DNA of 64,000 nucleotides from NCBI GenBank assembly GCA_022819905.1, contig JAJEGJ010000104.1, positions 235,081 to 299,080 of the forward strand. Reading direction: 5' to 3'. The notes under the pieces were generated by a model. That model did no database searches and was not told the origin of the DNA. It saw nothing but the letters and a program-made list of their open reading frames with translations. Each line of letters starts with the position of its first letter. Position 1 is the stretch's first letter. The position numbers were made by a program, and so were the translations under genes. Source of the DNA: Alphaproteobacteria bacterium. GTDB lineage: Bacteria > Pseudomonadota > Alphaproteobacteria > TMED109. Positions 61,895-64,000 of the stretch are shown here, piece after piece.

Positions 61895-62890
61895 ATGGAG
61901 TTCGAGCACGTCTCCCTACTGTGGATTGCCCCGCTCGCCGCGGCGGGGCTGCTGTTGCTGCATGGCCATGCCGCGCGTGCCCGTGCCCGTGCGGTCGCCA
62001 TCTTCCATCCTGGCTCGGGCCAGTTGTCGGCGATGGCCGTGGCCCGGCGACGTGCAACATGGTCGGTGGCTATCGCCGTTGCCCTGATGGGGACCGCTCT
62101 TGCCAGGCCGCTAGGGGGATTCGAGGAAGGGATCGCTTCGCGCGAGGGACGCGACGTCCTGGTGGTGCTGGATGTATCGCTCAGCATGTATGCGAGGGAC
62201 CATGACGGGAGTTCCCGCGCCGACGCTGCGCGTGACGCCGTCGATCGGCTGGTGGAATTGCTCGCCGGGGACGGAGGCCACCGGCTCTCGTTGCTCGCAT
62301 TCGCCGGCCGTGCCACCCTGTTGCTGCCGCCGGCACTCGACTACGAGGCGTTCCGAACCCGCTTCGACGCCGTGGGCCCACATGACATCTCCCGGCGGGG
62401 TACCCGCGTGGATACCGGACTGGCGGCCGCGTTGGGCAGCATCGAGACCGGCGACGAGGGATTTACCGACGTCGTGCTGGTCTCGGACGGCGAAGATCAC
62501 GGAACGGCCCTGCGGGCGGCGGGTCGGAATCTCCGCGGGACAGGCGTGGCGGTCCACGTGCTGGCGCTGGGTATCCCGCACCTGCCAACTCCAGTGCTCG
62601 TCCCGGGTGCGGACGGGATCGATGCTCCGCTGCTCTACCAGGATGAACCCGTCCGGAGCCGGGCGGACCACGCGAGCATGCGGGACCTCGCCGCCTTCAG
62701 CGGCGGCTCGTTCTGCGCGCTCTCCCAGGCCGACTGCATTGGCGGCGTGTTCACGGCGATCGATGGCGCTCCCAAGCGCGCATTCGCGGCCGAAGGTCGG
62801 GAGCAAAGGCGTCGGCCGCTGTATCACTGGTTGGCGGTGCCGGCGCTGGTCTTGCTCATGGGCAGTGCGTTGGGATGGCGGGCGCGATGA
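61895..62890 (+). CDS. von Willebrand factor A protein, BatB-like
   Basis: A 331-residue VWA protein with N-terminal hydrophobic segments (about 8-25, 55-70), MIDAS D93-x-S95-x-S97, then VLVSDGEDHG, and a C-terminal anchor (about 310-328). It lies ten bases after BatA and overlaps the BatC-like gene (ATGA). Confidence 0.9.
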   Translation: MEFEHVSLLWIAPLAAAGLLLLHGHAARARARAVAIFHPGSGQLSAMAVARRRATWSVAIAVALMGTALARPLGGFEEGIASREGRDVLVVLDVSLSMYARDHDGSSRADAARDAVDRLVELLAGDGGHRLSLLAFAGRATLLLPPALDYEAFRTRFDAVGPHDISRRGTRVDTGLAAALGSIETGDEGFTDVVLVSDGEDHGTALRAAGRNLRGTGVAVHVLALGIPHLPTPVLVPGADGIDAPLLYQDEPVRSRADHASMRDLAAFSGGSFCALSQADCIGGVFTAIDGAPKRAFAAEGREQRRRPLYHWLAVPALVLLMGSALGWRAR

Positions 62891-63732
62891 TCCGGGCCTG
62901 GTCCTGGTGCGGCGCGGTGGCGGGCTTGCTGGCGCTCGGAGGTTGCGTGGAGGAGGATCTGGCCCGCCAGGAAATGGACTTGGGTGTCCAGGCCTACGCG
63001 GCTGGCGACTTTGCCGAGGCACTGGCTCGGTTTGAAGCCGCCGAGGCGGAGGCAGGGGAGACTCCTGAAACTCTGTTCGCTCGGGGCGTAGCAGCGTACG
63101 CGGCGCACGACAATGCCGCAGCCGATCGGTACTTCACCCTGGCCCTGGAGACGGCTCCATCGGAGTTGCGAGCCCTGGTGCACTACAACCTCGGTTCCGT
63201 CCGCTACCGCCAGACGGTTAACGCGGTGATGAGTTTCCTGAACGCTGACGCCTATCTGCGGGAGGCCATCGAGCAGTACCGCGATGCGCTTGCCATCGAC
63301 CCGACGCTGGCGGACGCTGCGTACAACCTTGAGCTTGGGATGCGCCTCCAGGATGAGCTGGCCCGGCGGCTGCTGGTGACCGCGGGCAGCGAGGGCATGG
63401 CGGAAGGGGAGGCCCGCACCGACGAGGGTGTCGAAACGCCGGAAGGATGGGATCCCGGCGACGTCAAGGCCGGACGGCCGCAACCGAACGAGGGCCAGTC
63501 ACGGGCCCGGCAGGGAGGGGATCCGGGCGAAGGCGGGCGGGAAGCCGGTCAGGCGACCGGAGCCAACGAGGCGCAGAAAATTGATCTCACGAGCGCGACT
63601 GCCCGCGAGATGACCGCTCAGGAAGCGGCGGAACTCATCGAGATGGTGCAGGGAGCGCCCGGTAAGCAGTCCGAGCGGGCCTCCGACCGGGAGGCCAGAA
63701 TGCGAGCTGGCGGCGACGTGCCGACGTGGTGA
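62887..63732 (+). CDS. TPR lipoprotein, BatC-like
   Basis: A 281-residue TPR protein with a lipoprotein signal, lipobox L-G-G-C at C20. Three TPR-like segments follow: GVQAYAAGDFAEALARFEAA, then LFARGVAAYAAHDNAAADRY and YREAIEQYRDALAIDPTLAD. The C-terminal 100 residues are Glu/Gly/Arg-rich and probably disordered. ATG 62887 (ATGA overlap) is preferred over ATG 62875. It is the last gene of the operon. Confidence 0.88.
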   Translation: MIRAWSWCGAVAGLLALGGCVEEDLARQEMDLGVQAYAAGDFAEALARFEAAEAEAGETPETLFARGVAAYAAHDNAAADRYFTLALETAPSELRALVHYNLGSVRYRQTVNAVMSFLNADAYLREAIEQYRDALAIDPTLADAAYNLELGMRLQDELARRLLVTAGSEGMAEGEARTDEGVETPEGWDPGDVKAGRPQPNEGQSRARQGGDPGEGGREAGQATGANEAQKIDLTSATAREMTAQEAAELIEMVQGAPGKQSERASDREARMRAGGDVPTW

Positions 63733-63733
63733 C

Positions 63734-64000
63734 CTAGAAGGTGGTCATCGCCTCCAGCGACTCGCGCTTGGTCCAGCCCACGAATTCCACTCGTGTCGCG
63801 CGGCCGCCGCGCCGTGGCACCTCCGGTGGCCGGAGGCGCTGGTAACGCTCGACCAGGAACTGAACCTCGACGAGGTCGTCCTCCTCGCCAACGATGCCGA
63901 CCCAAGGGGCCATGATGTCCTCCACGTCGTCGAGGGTGATCAGGGCACAGGGGAGGTCACCGGGCGTGTCGGTCTCTGCCAGCCGGGTCTCCAGGCTCCG
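63734..64000 (-). CDS. C-terminal part of a hypothetical protein (runs off the window)
   Basis: The frame is open from the window end to a TAG at 63734, giving at least 88 residues of a protein whose N-terminus lies outside. Visible segments are LVEVQFLVERYQRL and TRVEFVGWTKRESLEAM. It is convergent with the BatC-like gene; the two stops are adjacent, one base apart. No family is recognised. Confidence 0.55.
   Translation of the reverse strand, partial: RSLETRLAETDTPGDLPCALITLDDVEDIMAPWVGIVGEEDDLVEVQFLVERYQRLRPPEVPRRGGRATRVEFVGWTKRESLEAMTTF

Noticed and set aside
1..64000. Possible CRISPR arrays, insertion sequences or prophage
   Set aside because: No regularly spaced repeats, transposase, integrase or phage structural genes were found on either strand.

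Overview
This is a GC-rich window with tight bacterial gene packing: many ATGA, GTGA and TGATG stop/start overlaps and clear Shine-Dalgarno sites. The gene content suggests a proteobacterium, probably a gammaproteobacterium. The markers are HspQ, SfsA, DusA, a fused CysN-CysC with CysD, a MoxR/DUF58/von Willebrand A (Bat-type) operon and a periplasmic DegP-type protease. The exact lineage cannot be fixed from sequence reading alone. No insertion sequence, prophage or CRISPR array was seen.

Layout. 0-10 kb: a small His-rich secreted protein, a CDGSH iron-sulfur protein with two tandem hydratase-family genes, an IorAB-type molybdenum hydroxylase pair, a class IV aminotransferase, a VOC protein, a PaaG-like isomerase, and a cytochrome b561/YceI pair. 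10-16 kb: a three-part RND efflux operon (lipoprotein channel, poly-aspartate adaptor, CzcA-like pump). 16-27 kb: dusA, a LivHMGF-type ABC transporter, an unrelated-looking solute-binding protein, a thiamine-diphosphate enzyme, a 3-hydroxyacyl-CoA dehydrogenase and two SDRs. 27-32 kb: sulfate activation (cysD, cysNC), then a gene-poor stretch ending at tRNA-Thr(CGT). 32-35 kb: a two-component system and hspQ with a sigma-32-type promoter. 35-44 kb: catabolic enzymes (HCCA isomerase-like, MmgE/PrpD, cyclophilin-like, molybdenum hydroxylase large subunit, class V aminotransferase), nrdB with an NrdR-type box, and a translationally coupled PhyH dioxygenase/hydratase pair. 44-49 kb: an ABC/GldG/DUF4340 operon. 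49-55 kb: SDR, thioredoxin-like protein, ferredoxin-reductase, DegP-type protease, methionine aminopeptidase, SfsA and a CinA-like protein. 55-58 kb: a tRNA-Leu(UAA) gene split by a group I intron, small proteins, a Sel1 protein and tRNA-Thr(TGT). 58-64 kb: the MoxR/DUF58/BatD-like/BatA/BatB/BatC operon, then the 3' end of a gene running off the window.

The most notable element is the 225-nt group I intron in tRNA-Leu(UAA). It sits between anticodon positions 34 and 35, the position used by the cyanobacterial and plastid intron, and it shows the P4, P7, P8 and GAAA-capped hairpin elements and a terminal G. Other points of interest are a hydratase paralogue that has lost two of three predicted metal ligands, an orphan molybdenum hydroxylase large subunit, a poly-Asp RND adaptor, and layered promoter signals at hspQ and nrdB.
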